DNA of 22,138 nt from MWBV01 sp964447315. GTDB taxonomy: Archaea > Nanobdellota > Nanobdellia > Pacearchaeales > GW2011-AR1. Below the pieces are notes generated by a model. It worked only from the letters and a program-made list of their open reading frames with translations, had not been told where the DNA came from and did no database searches. This document shows positions 7,872 through 14,373 of the stretch, piece after piece; position 1 is the stretch's first letter; each line of letters starts with the position of its first letter. Location: positions 1-22,138 of the forward strand of contig CAYURQ010000017.1 in assembly GCA_964447315.1 (NCBI GenBank), written 5' to 3'. The position numbers were made by a program, and so were the translations under genes.

Positions 7872-8246
7872 ATGCTTGATAAAATAATGGTAAAAAAAAG
7901 AGAGAATAATAAAAAAAAGTCTATAAAAAATAAATTCCACAATAAATTACCAGGAATTCTTTGGTTTACTTTAGGAGTGATAATAACTCTTTGGACATTA
8001 TTATGGTTATTGATTTCAATGAATTCAAATGAAATATCAACAGTAGCACCTGTTATTTTATTTGGGGTTGGTTTTTATGCAATGTGCATTTTTATTCTTG
8101 GGACACTTGTTTATTATATATGCAGGTTCATTAAAAAATCAAAGAAAAAATCTTCTAAAAAGAAAAAAGAAAAATCAAAGAAAAAATCTTCTAAAAAGAA
8201 AAAAGAAAAATCAAAGAAAAAATCTTCTAAAAAGAAAAAACTATAA
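7872..8246 (+). CDS. Small membrane protein with Lys-rich repeat tail
   Basis: 124 residues. A basic N-terminus (MLDKIMVKKRENNKKKSIKN) precedes two membrane helices (about 29-50 and 59-84). The rest is an almost pure Lys/Ser/Glu tail built from a 12-residue unit (KSKKKSSKKKKE) repeated about three times. Both ends are strongly positive, so a hairpin topology with both ends in the cytoplasm is likely, and the tail could contact nucleic acid or acidic lipids (inference). An internal Met at residue 6 is an alternative start. The tail repeats are also near-perfect at the DNA level. No family recognised. Confidence 0.65.
   Translation: MLDKIMVKKRENNKKKSIKNKFHNKLPGILWFTLGVIITLWTLLWLLISMNSNEISTVAPVILFGVGFYAMCIFILGTLVYYICRFIKKSKKKSSKKKKEKSKKKSSKKKKEKSKKKSSKKKKL
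8134..8240 (+). repeat. 36-bp tandem repeat in coding sequence
   Basis: About three copies of a 36-bp unit containing TCAAAGAAAAAATCTTCT, with copies at 8139, 8175 and 8211. The copies are essentially identical in DNA, so copy number may vary between strains without shifting the frame. Confidence 0.85.
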
Positions 8247-8248
8247 AC
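8241..8248 (+). promoter_or_regulatory. Possible TATA box of map
   Basis: CTATAAAC centred about 25 nt before the ATG at 8269. It overlaps the stop of the preceding gene and has the spacing seen for other leaderless genes here. Confidence 0.35.
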
Positions 8249-8268
8249 ATTAATTATTATATAAAATA

Positions 8269-9156
8269 ATGGATAAAATTAAAATTCTTAAAGCAGGTAA
8301 AATAGCTTCACAAGTTAAAGAATATGCAAAATCAATAGTTAAAAAAGATATTTTTCTGGTTGATATTGCAAATAAAATAGAAGAAAAAATTATTGAATTA
8401 GGAGGAAAACCAGCATTTCCAACAAATACTTCAATAAACCAAGTAGCTGCTCATTATACCCCCAGTTATAATGATAAAACAAAAGCTTATGGATTAATAA
8501 AAATTGATTTTGGAGTGCATATTGATGGATATATTTCAGACAATGCATTCTCAATTGATCTTGAAGATTCAAAAGAAAATAAAAATTTAATAAAAGCAAG
8601 TCAAGAAGCTTTAGAAAGTGCAATTGAAAAAATAAAAATTGGAACAACAACTTCTGAAATAGGAAAATCAATCCAAGAATCAATTTCAAAAAGAGATTTC
8701 CAACCAATAATTAATTTATCAGGACATGAAATATCTCAATACAATTTACATGCTGGATTAAGTATTCCAAACTTTAATGATAATTCTCAAAATAAAATAA
8801 CTCCTGGACTTTATGCAATAGAACCATTTGTAACTCTAAGCTCTGGTTCTGGAAAAGTACAAGATAAAGGACCTTCAGGAATTTATATGCTAATTAATGA
8901 CAAAATTCCAAGAACTCCTTTAGCTCGTGAAATTTTAGAATACATAATTGAAAATTATAACACCCTTCCTTTTTGCTCAAGATGGTTAGTAAAAGAATTT
9001 GGAACAAAAGTATTAATTGGGTTAAAACAATTAATTCAAAATAATAATTTACACCATTACAATCAATTAGTTGAAACAACTGGAAAAGTGGTTGCTCAAT
9101 CAGAGCATTCAATATTAATAACAAAAGAAGGTGAAAAAATAGTTACAACAAAATAA
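8269..9156 (+). CDS. map: Methionine aminopeptidase, type II (archaeal)
   Basis: 295 residues, the normal length for archaeal MetAP2-like enzymes, which remove the initiator Met from cytosolic proteins. The two-metal site is recognisable: D80 (KIDFG) and D91 (SDNAF), H153 (SGHEI), E185 (AIEPF) and the C-terminal Glu in ITKEGEK (about E287). H62 in AAHYTP and H161 (NLHAG) are the other conserved histidines. The helical insertion that separates type II from type I enzymes is present at about 200-265. Identification is secure. Confidence 0.95.
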   Translation: MDKIKILKAGKIASQVKEYAKSIVKKDIFLVDIANKIEEKIIELGGKPAFPTNTSINQVAAHYTPSYNDKTKAYGLIKIDFGVHIDGYISDNAFSIDLEDSKENKNLIKASQEALESAIEKIKIGTTTSEIGKSIQESISKRDFQPIINLSGHEISQYNLHAGLSIPNFNDNSQNKITPGLYAIEPFVTLSSGSGKVQDKGPSGIYMLINDKIPRTPLAREILEYIIENYNTLPFCSRWLVKEFGTKVLIGLKQLIQNNNLHHYNQLVETTGKVVAQSEHSILITKEGEKIVTTK

Positions 9157-9177
9157 ATAAAATTAAAAAAGTTCATT

Positions 9178-9315
9178 TTATAAAATTTCGTACATACCAT
9201 AAGGATTATTGAATTCGTAAGGCTTTTTAATTTCTTTAATAACTTTAAACCAAACCAATTCGTTTATTATTTTACTTGTATGTTTTAAGACTTAATAAGT
9301 ATTATTTATAGGCAT
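9178..9315 (-). pseudogene. Possible decayed small ORF with in-frame stop
   Basis: On the minus strand, ATG at 9315 opens MPINNTY, hits TAA at 9292-9294, then continues in the same frame as VLKHTSKIINELVWFKVIKE and IKKPYEFNNPYGMYEIL to a TAA at 9178-9180. The second part looks protein-like (Trp, Pro, Gly and Tyr in plausible places, amphipathic helix). It could be a small gene interrupted by one nonsense codon, or a 26-residue ORF from the internal TTG. It fills the otherwise gene-free spacer between map and cdc48. Low confidence. Confidence 0.25.
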
Positions 9316-9342
9316 AATATATATTTTAAAAGATTTTAATAT

Positions 9343-11910
9343 TTATCCTAAATATCCACCTTCTGGCAATGCAGCTTTAGCAGATTTCAAGAAGTTTTCT
9401 TCAACTTTCTTATAAACTTCTATTGTTGATTTAGTAACACTTGGCTTTATTTTTCTAAATGCTTCATCAAAATGTTTTTTAGTAACTTCTTTAGCTTCAA
9501 TACTCTCTCTAAGAGAAATTAATGCCGCTTCTCTAGCTAATGATTCAATATCTGCTCCAGTATATCCTTCTGTTAATTTTGCAAATGATTTAACTAGCTT
9601 CTCTTTTTCAAAAATAGGCATATTCTTGGTATGTATTTTTAAAATATTTTCACGACCTTGTTCATCAGGAGAATTAACTAAAAGTATTTTATCAAATCTT
9701 CCAGGTCTCAATAAAGCACTATCTAACATATCTGGTCTATTAGTTGCACCAATAATTAAAACATCGTTCATATCTTCTAAACCATCCATTTCAGCTAGCA
9801 TTTGATTTAAAACACGTTCAGTTACTTTTGTACCAGTTTCTGCTCCTCTTTTACCAGCTAAAGCATCTATTTCATCAAAGAAAATAATACACGGTGCAAC
9901 TTGTCTTGCTCTTTCAAAAATCTTTCTCATTCCTTCTTCTGATTTACCAACCCACATACTCAACAAAGAAGGACCTTTTACTTGAATAAAATTTGCCTCT
10001 GATTCTTTTGCAACTGCCTTAGCTAATAATGTTTTTCCTGTTCCTGGTGGACCATAAAGTAAAATACCTTTTGGAGGTTTAATTCCTAATCTCTTAAAAC
10101 TTTCAGGATGTTTCATTGGCCATTCAACTGCTTCTTTCAAATCTTGTTTTATTCCTTCTAAACCACCAACCTCACTCCATCCAATATTTGGAGTTTCAAC
10201 TAAAACTTCACGCATTGCACTCGGCCTTACAATTTTCAAAGCATCTTTAAAATTATCATTTTTAATAATCAAATTTTCCAAAATATCTAAAGGAATATCT
10301 TCTTCACTATCCATTTTTATCTTAGGCAAATGTTCTCTTAAAACACTCATTGCAGCCTCTTTTGTAAGAGCTTCTAAATCTGCTCCAACAAATCCATGAG
10401 TTTTTCTTGCAAGTTCTTCTTTCATTCCTTCTAAAAAAATTGAATTAAGTAAATCTTTTTCTTTTGAACCCATTTCTTTTATTATCTTATGATTTTTTAT
10501 TTCATTATTAGACAATTCTTTAGATAATTTTTTTAGAGTATCATATTTATCTAAATTATTTTTTATCTCTTTTTCAATTTCTTCTTTATTTTCTTTTTCT
10601 ATTTTTAATCTCTCTTTTAAATTTTTTAAATAAAGGTCTATTTTGAGAATTTCATTTTTAATATAATCTATATTCGCTGGTGGAGATAAAGGCATTCCCC
10701 TTGTATGAATTTTAAGAATTTGTAATCTTCCGTATTTACTTGGAACTCCAACTTCTATTTCTCTATCAAATCTTCCTGGTCTTCTTAATGCAGGATCGAC
10801 TGCATTTACTCTATTTGTTGCTCCAACAACAATTACCTTGCCACGAGTCTTAAGCCCATCCATCATTGTTAACATTTGTGAAACAACTCTTCTTTCAACT
10901 TCTCCTCCAACATCTTCTCTCTTAGGAGCAATAGCATCAATCTCATCAATAAAAATAATAGCAGGTGCTGTTTTTTCAGCTTCTTCAAAAATATCTCTTA
11001 TTTTTTTTTCAGATTCTCCATAAAACTTACTCATAATCTCAGGACCATTAAGTAAAATAAAATGGGCATCTGTTTCATTTGCAACTGCCTTAGCTAATAA
11101 TGTTTTTCCTGTTCCTGGTGGACCATGCAAAAGGACACCTTTTGGAGGATCAATACCAAGCCTTTGAAAAATCTCAGGTCTTTTCATTGGTATCTCAACC
11201 ATCTCCCTTATCTTTTTCACCTCTTCGTTCAACCCCCCAATATCTTCATAGGTAATCCCTGGAACACTTTCTTCACTGACATCTACAGCCTTTGGGCTTA
11301 AGGCAACTTCAGTATTTTCAGTAATTATCACTGGTTGGGTTGGGTTAGTATTAACAACCAAAAAACGAATCTGAGAAACACTACCTCCTAGGTTTCCAAA
11401 ACCCATTCCACCAAAAATTTCATTTAAATTACCGAATATATCATCTAAATCACCCATATCTTCTCCCATTAAATCTCTTCTTCTTTGAACTCCTCCTAAA
11501 ACAACAACATCTCCTTTTAAGATGCTTCTACCTAAAAGCCCCCTACGTAAACTTTCTGGATCTCCTTGAACCATAATTCCTTTTTGAGCAGGAGCAATCA
11601 TAACTTTTTTTGCTTCTTTAACATTAACTTTAGAAATTAAAACCATATCTCCAATACCTGTTTTTGCATTTCTTCTCAAAATTCCATCAATTCTAATTAT
11701 TCCTTCACCAACATCAGCAGGATATGCTTTATCAACAATAGCAACAGTTTCTCTAGAACCTTTAATTGAAACAACATCTCCTCTATTTAAATCAAGGGTT
11801 CTCATCAAATTAGCATCAATTCTAGCAATCCCTTTGTAAGCATCATCTTGTAATGCCTCAACTACTTTAAGTTGAATTTCTTTTTTATTTGAAATATTCT
11901 TATCTCTCAT
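9343..11910 (-). CDS. cdc48: Cdc48/VCP-type AAA+ ATPase with coiled-coil insert
   Basis: 855 residues, about 100 more than typical archaeal Cdc48/VAT, an unfoldase that extracts and unfolds substrates. The N-terminal double-psi barrel/Nc domain spans about 10-210. D1 has Walker A GPPGTGKT (263-270) and Walker B DEID (322-325). D2 has Walker A at 620-627 and Walker B DEID (679-682); arginine-finger regions RRPGRFD and LRPGRFD are intact in both. There are two oddities. A charged, coiled-coil-like stretch (about 409-498) separates HTRGMPL from THGFVGAD in D1, where normally about 15 residues occur. A Gly/Phe/Asp-rich loop (about 143-178, with DDIFGNLNEIFGGMGFG) lies in the N domain. The C-terminus ends GGYLG, not a clean HbYX tail. 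Its start overlaps the upstream zinc-ribbon gene by 11 nt. Confidence 0.95.
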   Translation of the reverse strand: MRDKNISNKKEIQLKVVEALQDDAYKGIARIDANLMRTLDLNRGDVVSIKGSRETVAIVDKAYPADVGEGIIRIDGILRRNAKTGIGDMVLISKVNVKEAKKVMIAPAQKGIMVQGDPESLRRGLLGRSILKGDVVVLGGVQRRRDLMGEDMGDLDDIFGNLNEIFGGMGFGNLGGSVSQIRFLVVNTNPTQPVIITENTEVALSPKAVDVSEESVPGITYEDIGGLNEEVKKIREMVEIPMKRPEIFQRLGIDPPKGVLLHGPPGTGKTLLAKAVANETDAHFILLNGPEIMSKFYGESEKKIRDIFEEAEKTAPAIIFIDEIDAIAPKREDVGGEVERRVVSQMLTMMDGLKTRGKVIVVGATNRVNAVDPALRRPGRFDREIEVGVPSKYGRLQILKIHTRGMPLSPPANIDYIKNEILKIDLYLKNLKERLKIEKENKEEIEKEIKNNLDKYDTLKKLSKELSNNEIKNHKIIKEMGSKEKDLLNSIFLEGMKEELARKTHGFVGADLEALTKEAAMSVLREHLPKIKMDSEEDIPLDILENLIIKNDNFKDALKIVRPSAMREVLVETPNIGWSEVGGLEGIKQDLKEAVEWPMKHPESFKRLGIKPPKGILLYGPPGTGKTLLAKAVAKESEANFIQVKGPSLLSMWVGKSEEGMRKIFERARQVAPCIIFFDEIDALAGKRGAETGTKVTERVLNQMLAEMDGLEDMNDVLIIGATNRPDMLDSALLRPGRFDKILLVNSPDEQGRENILKIHTKNMPIFEKEKLVKSFAKLTEGYTGADIESLAREAALISLRESIEAKEVTKKHFDEAFRKIKPSVTKSTIEVYKKVEENFLKSAKAALPEGGYLG

Positions 11911-12364
11911 TTTCTAACTCTTTAAAATTTAAACTAATTCTTCCACAATCTTCAAAACACAATCTAACCATCTCATCCATTATTTTTTGATGCTCATTCA
12001 TAAATGAAACAATCTCTTTTGGAATAGAAACTGCATAACTATTTCCTACTAATCGCATCTTTACTCTAAAATCTTTATTCTTTAAATTTATAAATTTATT
12101 GTATTCTTGCTCATCTAAAGGATGAATAATTCTATGATTGCATTCCCCATTAGTACACTTCATTGTCCTAAAAACAAATCCATTTTTTTGTAAGTTCTCT
12201 TTTATCATTATTTTGTCGCATTTTTCACAAAGAATTTTTTGATCAAATATATCTTTTACCATTTTATTTTTAATACCTTTTTGTTTATCTTTTTCAAATA
12301 AATATGAAAGCTGACCAAATTTTTTTGACCAGCTCTGGGTTGAAAAGAGGTTAAGTATATTCAT
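11900..12364 (-). CDS. Zinc-ribbon plus AbrB-like regulator candidate
   Basis: 154 residues. A four-Cys zinc-binding module has C46-x2-C49 and C70-x4-C75, followed by a domain (about 99-152) with MRLVGNSYAVSIPKEI, the GNS-x-(A/S)-V-x-(I/L)-P-K pattern of AbrB/SpoVT swapped-hairpin DNA-binding domains. This suggests a DNA-binding regulator or antitoxin-like protein (inference). Its 3' end overlaps the cdc48 start by 11 nt, so the two are translationally coupled. The ATG at 12364 lies inside the spacer of a perfect 10-bp dyad, and a second identical-geometry dyad lies just upstream, consistent with autoregulation of the operon. An internal ATG at residue 35 is an alternative start, but the promoter spacing fits 12364. 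Confidence 0.75.
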   Translation of the reverse strand: MNILNLFSTQSWSKKFGQLSYLFEKDKQKGIKNKMVKDIFDQKILCEKCDKIMIKENLQKNGFVFRTMKCTNGECNHRIIHPLDEQEYNKFINLKNKDFRVKMRLVGNSYAVSIPKEIVSFMNEHQKIMDEMVRLCFEDCGRISLNFKELENER

Positions 12365-12378
12365 AAAAATATACTTAA
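12351..12378. promoter_or_regulatory. Operator-like dyad 1 over the start codon
   Basis: TTAAGTATAT, 8-nt spacer TCATAAAA, ATATACTTAA: perfect 10-bp arms. The ATG of the zinc-ribbon/AbrB-like gene (12362-12364 on the minus strand) lies in the spacer. Confidence 0.6.
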
Positions 12379-12403
12379 TGTATATACATAAAAATATACA
12401 TTA
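12376..12403. promoter_or_regulatory. Operator-like dyad 2 over the promoter
   Basis: TAATGTATAT, 8-nt spacer ACATAAAA, ATATACATTA: perfect 10-bp arms, with the same arm and spacer lengths as dyad 1 and offset from it by 25 nt. The TATA-like TATTTTTATG on the minus strand, about 26 nt before the ATG at 12364, lies within it. A second candidate TATA, TATTTAAAT, is just upstream at 12402-12410. Confidence 0.6.
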
Positions 12404-12438
12404 TTTAAATGTTTCTAATAAATTATTATACTATTTTT

Positions 12439-12735
12439 TCAATCAATAAACCAAGGAAAATAATTTTTTAGTTCACCAAGAGTTTTTGTTTTCTTTAATC
12501 CAATTGTATAACCTTCATTTTCCATTCCTTCATATGAAACAATTATCTTCTGGCTATCTTGATAATTACCATCAATTGCTTCGCTCAATAAATTTCCAAG
12601 AACTTCTAAATCCCATTCATTATTTTCAATCCAAAGAGATTTTCCTGAATCTTCTAAAAAAATTGCTGTTTTTTCTTTTTTTAAAGAAAAATTTTCCAAA
12701 GATTTTTTATTGAATTTATTGATTTTTTTAACCAT
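12439..12735 (-). CDS. Small hypothetical acidic protein
   Basis: 98 residues from the ATG at 12735. A GTG at 12792 would add 19 hydrophobic residues (MIIEFFYLNLFKLKFFFIF) encoded by the AT-rich promoter region, but a TTTAAAAAG box at 12757-12765 sits 26 nt before 12735, so the internal ATG is preferred. The protein has a basic N-terminus and an acidic body with KSLWIENNEWDLEVLGNLLS and a C-terminal LGELKNYFPWFID. There are no Cys or catalytic motifs. It is divergent from the signal peptidase gene. Function unknown. Confidence 0.65.
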   Translation of the reverse strand: MVKKINKFNKKSLENFSLKKEKTAIFLEDSGKSLWIENNEWDLEVLGNLLSEAIDGNYQDSQKIIVSYEGMENEGYTIGLKKTKTLGELKNYFPWFID

Positions 12736-12756
12736 AAAAATGAAAAAAAATTTTAA

Positions 12757-12765
12757 TTTAAAAAG
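12757..12765 (-). promoter_or_regulatory. TATA box deciding the start at 12735
   Basis: CTTTTTAAA on the minus strand, centred 26 nt before the ATG at 12735. It would lie inside the coding region if the GTG at 12792 were used. Confidence 0.55.
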
Positions 12766-12796
12766 ATTTAGATAAAAAAATTCAATTATCACATAC

Positions 12797-12804
12797 TTTA
12801 AAAA
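12797..12804 (+). promoter_or_regulatory. TATA box of the signal peptidase gene
   Basis: TTTAAAAA centred about 26 nt before the ATG at 12826; leaderless spacing. Confidence 0.5.
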
Positions 12805-12825
12805 CTAAAACTACCATATTGTTTT

Positions 12826-13527
12826 ATGAAAAAGAGTGTAAAAAAAGTAACTGTTATTAATAGTTCAAAGAAAGAAAAAAAATTAAGTGAGATTCATCAT
12901 AAAAATAAATTTGTAGAATTCTGGAAAAAATTCTGGTTTATTGTATGGAAAGATGATTCATTTAGGGGATGGATTTTATCTTTATTATTTATATTTATTG
13001 TAATTAAATTCATATTTTTTCCTTTATTGAATTTAGTAACAGGAACCACATTACCTTTAGCAATTGTTGAATCATGTTCAATGCATCATCAAGGAAATTT
13101 ATTTAGTGATTTTGATGAATGGTGGTTCAGACATCAAGAAAAATATGGAGAATTTGATGTAACAATGAATAAATTTGAAAATGCACCATTCAAAAATGGA
13201 TTTACAAAAGGAGATATTTTATTTATATTAGGAACAGAACCTGAAAATATTGAAATTGGAGATGTAATAATTTTTAATGGAAATGAAAGAAATCCAATAA
13301 TTCATAGAATTATAAAAATAAAACAAGATTCAATAACTAAAAAATATATATTTTCAACAATAGGAGACAACAACAATGGACAATTAATAGTAGAAAAAAA
13401 CATCTCAGAAGATCAAATAGTAGGAAAAGCAGCACTTAGATTAGCTCCTTATATTGGTTGGGGGAAATTAATTTTCTTTGAACATAAAAGGCCTGCATCT
13501 GATAGAGGAGGTTGTCAAGAAAGATAA
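12826..13527 (+). CDS. Signal peptidase I (archaeal S26B type)
   Basis: 233 residues. This membrane protease removes signal peptides from exported proteins. A basic N-terminus (1-47) precedes one membrane anchor (about 48-70); the catalytic domain is extracytoplasmic. S85 lies in ESCSMHH, the conserved SM motif. H160 (PIIHRI) replaces the bacterial Lys, and D181 (TIGDNN) completes the archaeal/ER-type Ser-His-Asp arrangement. About 40 residues between the Ser motif and the KGDI box (about 88-128, Trp/Phe/His-rich) are longer than in minimal homologues. No C-terminal membrane helix is seen; the tail is polar (KRPASDRGGCQER). The call is strong from motif order. Confidence 0.9.
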   Translation: MKKSVKKVTVINSSKKEKKLSEIHHKNKFVEFWKKFWFIVWKDDSFRGWILSLLFIFIVIKFIFFPLLNLVTGTTLPLAIVESCSMHHQGNLFSDFDEWWFRHQEKYGEFDVTMNKFENAPFKNGFTKGDILFILGTEPENIEIGDVIIFNGNERNPIIHRIIKIKQDSITKKYIFSTIGDNNNGQLIVEKNISEDQIVGKAALRLAPYIGWGKLIFFEHKRPASDRGGCQER

Positions 13528-13550
13528 TTATTAAGATAATTAACAAAACA

Positions 13551-13559
13551 TTTTTAAAC
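13551..13559 (+). promoter_or_regulatory. TATA box of the TFS gene
   Basis: TTTTTAAAC centred about 25 nt before the ATG at 13580; leaderless spacing. Confidence 0.55.
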
Positions 13560-13579
13560 ATCATAATATAACAACTAAA

Positions 13580-13885
13580 ATGGAATTTTGCCCTAAATGC
13601 GGTGCTGTACTAATTCAAAAAGTAAAGAATTTTGGTTGCCCAAGATGTAATTACTCTACTAAAGATAAAATAAAACTAAAAACTTCTGAAAAAGTTGATG
13701 CTAAAAAAGAAGTAGCTGTAATTAAGAAAGATACTAAAACAATGCCTATTGTTATTGAAAAGTGTAAAAAATGCGGGCATGAACAAGCATATTTTTGGAC
13801 AATTCAAACTAGAGCAGGTGATGAAGCAGAAACAAAATTCTTTAAGTGCTTAAAATGCGATCATACATGGCGTGAATATAGATAA
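13580..13885 (+). CDS. tfs: Transcription factor S (TFS/TFIIS-like)
   Basis: 101 residues, the usual TFS length. It stimulates transcript cleavage by backtracked archaeal RNA polymerase. The N-terminal zinc ribbon uses C4, C7, C20 and C23, as in RPB9/TFIIS. The C-terminal ribbon uses C62, C65, C90 and C93. The cleavage-inducing acidic pair is D81-E82 in QTRAGDEAETKFF, which has the standard QTR-(S/A)-x-DE form, so it should be an active cleavage factor rather than an inhibitory paralogue. It has its own leaderless promoter and lies upstream of the tRNA gene. Confidence 0.95.
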   Translation: MEFCPKCGAVLIQKVKNFGCPRCNYSTKDKIKLKTSEKVDAKKEVAVIKKDTKTMPIVIEKCKKCGHEQAYFWTIQTRAGDEAETKFFKCLKCDHTWREYR

Positions 13886-13916
13886 GTTATCTGAAAATTA
13901 TATTAATACATTAAAC

Positions 13917-13924
13917 TTTTAAAC
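13917..13924 (+). promoter_or_regulatory. TATA box of the tRNA-Lys gene
   Basis: TTTTAAAC; +26 from its centre falls about 9 nt before the first tRNA base, giving a short 5' leader for RNase P to remove. Confidence 0.45.
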
Positions 13925-13954
13925 AAACTATTTCTCTAGAATATTATAGATAAT

Positions 13955-14074
13955 GGCTCTGTAGCTCAGTCTGGTCAGAGCACTGGACTCTTAAGACAAT
14001 GAATATTCATTGACGTTGAACTGAACTTGTTCAGAGATATCCAGGTGTCGAGGGTTCAAATCCCTTCAGGGCCA
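13955..14074 (+). tRNA. tRNA-Lys(CUU) with a 45-nt intron
   Basis: The acceptor stem GGCTCTG pairs with CAGGGCC (one G-U). The D arm is GCTC/GAGC with AGTCTGGTCA. The anticodon stem CTGGA (13983-13987) pairs with TCCAG (14040-14044). The T arm carries GGTTCAAAT. The mature loop is CTCTTAA with anticodon CTT at 13990-13992. The intron 13994-14038 is at the canonical 37/38 site. A bulge-helix-bulge is visible: bulge TAA (13992-13994), central 4-bp helix CTCT (13988-13991) with AGAG (14033-14036), and bulge ATA (14037-14039). The discriminator is A, and CCA is not encoded. Intron cutting by the archaeal splicing endonuclease is expected from the motif. Confidence 0.92.
13997..14034 (+). other. 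Two hairpins inside the tRNA intron
   Basis: CAATGAATATTCATTG (13997-14012) is a perfect 16-bp palindrome. CTGAAC-TT-GTTCAG (14021-14034) is a perfect 6-bp inverted repeat. The CTGAAC/GTTCAG arms recur in the hairpin of the 98-bp repeat downstream. Confidence 0.7.
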
Positions 14075-14366
14075 TTTCGGATTTGAACATAGTTTAATTC
14101 CTGAACTTTCCAATGTTCAGGGATTAGGTCGAGCTTCAATTTTTTAGTGAGGCCCAAATCCCTTCAGGGCCATTTCGGATTTGAACATAGTTTAATTCCT
14201 GAACTTTCCNNNNNNNNNNNNNNNNNNNNNNNNNNNNNNNNNNNNNNNNNNNNNNNNNNNNNNNNNNNNNNNNNNNNNNNNNNNNNNNNNNNNNNNNNNN
14301 NNNNNNNNNAATGTTCAGGGATTAGGTCGAGCTTCAATTTTTTAGTGAGGCCAAAATACCTTCAGG
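14057..14366 (+). repeat. 98-bp tandem repeat starting in the tRNA 3' end
   Basis: The sequence from CAAATCCCTTCAGGGCCA in the tRNA T loop to GAGGCC is repeated with a period of 98 nt. Positions 14057-14111 equal 14155-14209 (55 of 55), and 14112-14154 equal 14310-14352 (43 of 43) across the gap. The last T-arm/acceptor-like copy (14351-14366) is degenerate. Each unit has an 11-bp hairpin with one G-U, AATTCCTGAAC/GTTCAGGGATT around the loop TTTCCAAT, and a GGCCC/GGGCC hairpin over the junction. No ORF of its own is supported here. Confidence 0.85.
14210..14309. other. Assembly gap of 100 N
   Basis: Exactly 100 N, a conventional gap of unknown length. The left flank ends ...CTTTCC and the right begins AATGTTC, which are adjacent bases in the first repeat unit (14111/14112). 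The gap therefore falls in the hairpin loop and probably hides zero or a whole number of 98-bp units. Confidence 0.85.
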
Positions 14367-14373
14367 AAAATTA

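Noticed and set aside
8062..8253. Alternative ORF over the Lys-repeat tail
   Set aside because: It is the +1 frame of a 36-bp repeat (divisible by three), so it stays open in every frame; the membrane-protein frame has the better start.
9292..9294. Stop-codon recoding in the small ORF
   Set aside because: The codon is TAA, which is not the pyrrolysine (TAG) or selenocysteine (TGA) codon, and no other gene here shows internal TAA.
10838..11023. Plus-strand ORF inside cdc48
   Set aside because: Antisense shadow of the D1 Walker B region of a clearly coding gene.
12736..12792. GTG start adding a hydrophobic N-terminus to the protein at 12439
   Set aside because: The extension overlaps the TATA box that is correctly spaced for the ATG at 12735, and its hydrophobicity is explained by T-rich promoter DNA.
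14057..14366. A second tRNA gene or CRISPR in the 98-bp repeats
   Set aside because: Only the T-loop/acceptor end is duplicated; no D arm, anticodon arm or 5' acceptor strand, and the units are contiguous with no spacers.
14057..14373. Active integrated element at the tRNA-Lys gene
   Set aside because: No integrase, transposase or phage-like gene is present in the window; only att-like duplication of the tRNA end is seen.
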